Assembly (NCBI GenBank): GCA_005800325.1
Contig: SYFR01000272.1
Location: forward strand, 1 to 32,200
Origin: Myxococcales bacterium
GTDB lineage: Bacteria > Myxococcota_A > Polyangia > Polyangiales > Polyangiaceae
Length of the DNA: 32,200 bases
Reading direction: 5' to 3'
Shown in pieces: positions 31,164 to 32,200 of the stretch (position 1 is the first letter of the stretch; each line of letters begins with the position of its first letter). The translations under genes and the position numbers were made by a program. A model generated the notes under the pieces. It was not told where the DNA came from. It did no database searches and worked only from the letters and a program-made list of their open reading frames with translations.

Positions 31164-32200
31164 GTGACACGGCTCGTCCTCCAAGCAGCTCGCGCGCCGC
31201 TCGTTGGCGTGGTGCCCGGCACGCCCGACGAAGAGACCGCGACGCTCGCGGCCGTGGTCGCGGCGCTCGGTCCGCGCGGAGCTGTGAGCACGCTCCGCGG
31301 ACGCGGCCTCGGCGCGATCCCGGTCATCGCTGCCCTTCGCGACCTCGGCGTATCGGTCGAGCGTCGCGCCGGCGCGGCCGGCGGAGGCCTTTCGATCGTC
31401 GGGACCGGCGGTGCGCTCGCCGCACCTCGTCGCCCCATCGACTGCGGGGACTCGCCAGCGGCGCTCGCCGCGTTGACCGGTTGGCTCTCCGCGCTGCCCA
31501 TCGAGAGCACGGTCGACGCGGACGAGGCCGTCGCGCGACGCCACCTCTTCTCGATCGCGCGTGCGCTGCGACAACGTGGCGCGCTCATCGAAGGGCGCCT
31601 CGAGCCGAAGCGTCCGCGCGAGCTCGGAGCGCCGTGCGTCGTCGGCCCAGCCACGCAGGCGCCCTCGCCGCTCGAGCTCGCCCTCGCCGCCCACGAGCCG
31701 CTCGCCAAGACGGCGGCGCTCGTCTCGGGGCTCTTCGCGAACGGAGAGACGCGCATCGTCGAGCCGCTCGTCACGAGCGATTTCTGCGAGCGGATCCTCG
31801 TCGCGGCTGGCGCGAAGCTGCGCGCCGCGGGACCGCACCTCTTGCTCGAGCCGATCCCCGACGTGCCGATCCCGCGCTCGCTCGACGAGGAGCTTCCCGC
31901 CAGCCCGAGCTCGGCAGCGGGGCTCGTGCTCGCGGCGCTCGCGGTGCCGATGAGCCGAGTGGGCGTGCGCCGAGTCGTGGCGACGCCGCCTGCGCTCGGC
32001 TGGCTCGAGAGCCTGCGCGACGCCGGCGCCGCGCTGCACCTCGAGGCGAAGCCGGATGCCTGCGGCGTGCCTACGCTCGATGTAATCGCGGTCGGTCCGC
32101 CAGCCCGCGCGCTCGTGGTCGGCGGGGAGCGCGCCGCTCGCGCCGCTGTCGCGCTGCCGCTGCTCGCGGCGATGGCGGCCACTGCGCCGCGTGGGACCGC
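31164..32200 (+). CDS. EPSP-synthase-fold (AroA-like) protein lacking catalytic residues, partial
   Basis: The frame from GTG 31164 is open to the window end (345 codons visible). The pattern follows AroA: VVPGTPDEETATLAAVV (normally PG-S/D-K-S...R), GGGLSIVGTGGALAA, PIDCGDSPAALAAL (normally GN-S/A-GT-x-x-R), KTAALVSGLFANGETRIVEP, TSDFCERIL and ASPSSAAGLVLAAL. In E. coli numbering, Lys 22 is Pro, Ser 23 is Asp, Arg 27 is Ala, Asn 94 is Asp and Arg 100 is Ala, so the shikimate-3-phosphate and PEP sites are largely gone. A standard chorismate-pathway function is unlikely. Codon bias is normal, so the gene appears maintained. An in-frame GTG at 31137 is an alternative start. Confidence 0.75.
   Translation, partial: MTRLVLQAARAPLVGVVPGTPDEETATLAAVVAALGPRGAVSTLRGRGLGAIPVIAALRDLGVSVERRAGAAGGGLSIVGTGGALAAPRRPIDCGDSPAALAALTGWLSALPIESTVDADEAVARRHLFSIARALRQRGALIEGRLEPKRPRELGAPCVVGPATQAPSPLELALAAHEPLAKTAALVSGLFANGETRIVEPLVTSDFCERILVAAGAKLRAAGPHLLLEPIPDVPIPRSLDEELPASPSSAAGLVLAALAVPMSRVGVRRVVATPPALGWLESLRDAGAALHLEAKPDACGVPTLDVIAVGPPARALVVGGERAARAAVALPLLAAMAATAPRGT

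Overview
The window looks like a chromosomal segment from a Polyangia-type myxobacterium (Myxococcota). It is very GC-rich with strong G/C in third codon positions. It carries several families that are common there: secreted lipoproteins with Gly/Ser-rich linkers, formylglycine-generating-enzyme-like (FGE) domains, a von Willebrand A (VWA) lipoprotein, a bactofilin, a MYXO-CTERM-like tail, a broken Uma2 gene and a large chemosensory operon. The assignment is inferred from gene content only; there is no rRNA or tRNA in the window.

Layout. 1-9 kb is envelope and housekeeping: the start of a lipoprotein gene (-), bactofilin plus a secreted SRPBCC-like protein (+, 4-bp overlap), a secreted FGE-like protein (+), a VanW protein (-) preceded by a doubtful small lipoprotein ORF, a membrane/DUF2071 fusion (+), a Uma2 remnant (-), a zinc-phospholipase-like secreted protein (+) and an FHA protein (+). 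8.1-10.6 kb is a leftward group miaB - gamma carbonic anhydrase - thiS. 10.7-17.4 kb alternates strands: FGE lipoprotein (+), VWA lipoprotein (-), Xaa-Pro aminopeptidase (-), cupredoxin lipoprotein (+) and L,D-transpeptidase (-).

17.8-29.4 kb is one rightward chemosensory operon: mcp - cheR1 - triple-domain cheW - cheB1 - stand-alone receiver - cheA - cheR2 - cheB2, mostly with overlapping or close-set genes. Converging on it is a leftward trio, cheY - cheX - CheX-like. Together they encode a full receptor/kinase/adaptation/phosphatase system. The receptor combines a CXXCH haem-type sensor domain, about four HAMP-like repeats and a CZB zinc-type domain. The second CheB has lost its receiver acidic pair and carries Glu in place of the phospho-accepting Asp. 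The window ends inside an EPSP-synthase-fold gene whose visible substrate-binding residues are replaced.

The other main theme is short tandem DNA. There is an 11 x 15-bp array inside miaB, a 20 x 7-bp array ending 2 bp before the pepP stop codon, a 7 x 17-bp array running over the transpeptidase stop codon, a diverged 6 x 15-bp array in the cheR1 5' end, a 60-bp duplication carrying two operator-like dyads upstream of mcp, and a 54-bp duplication of the gamma carbonic anhydrase start.
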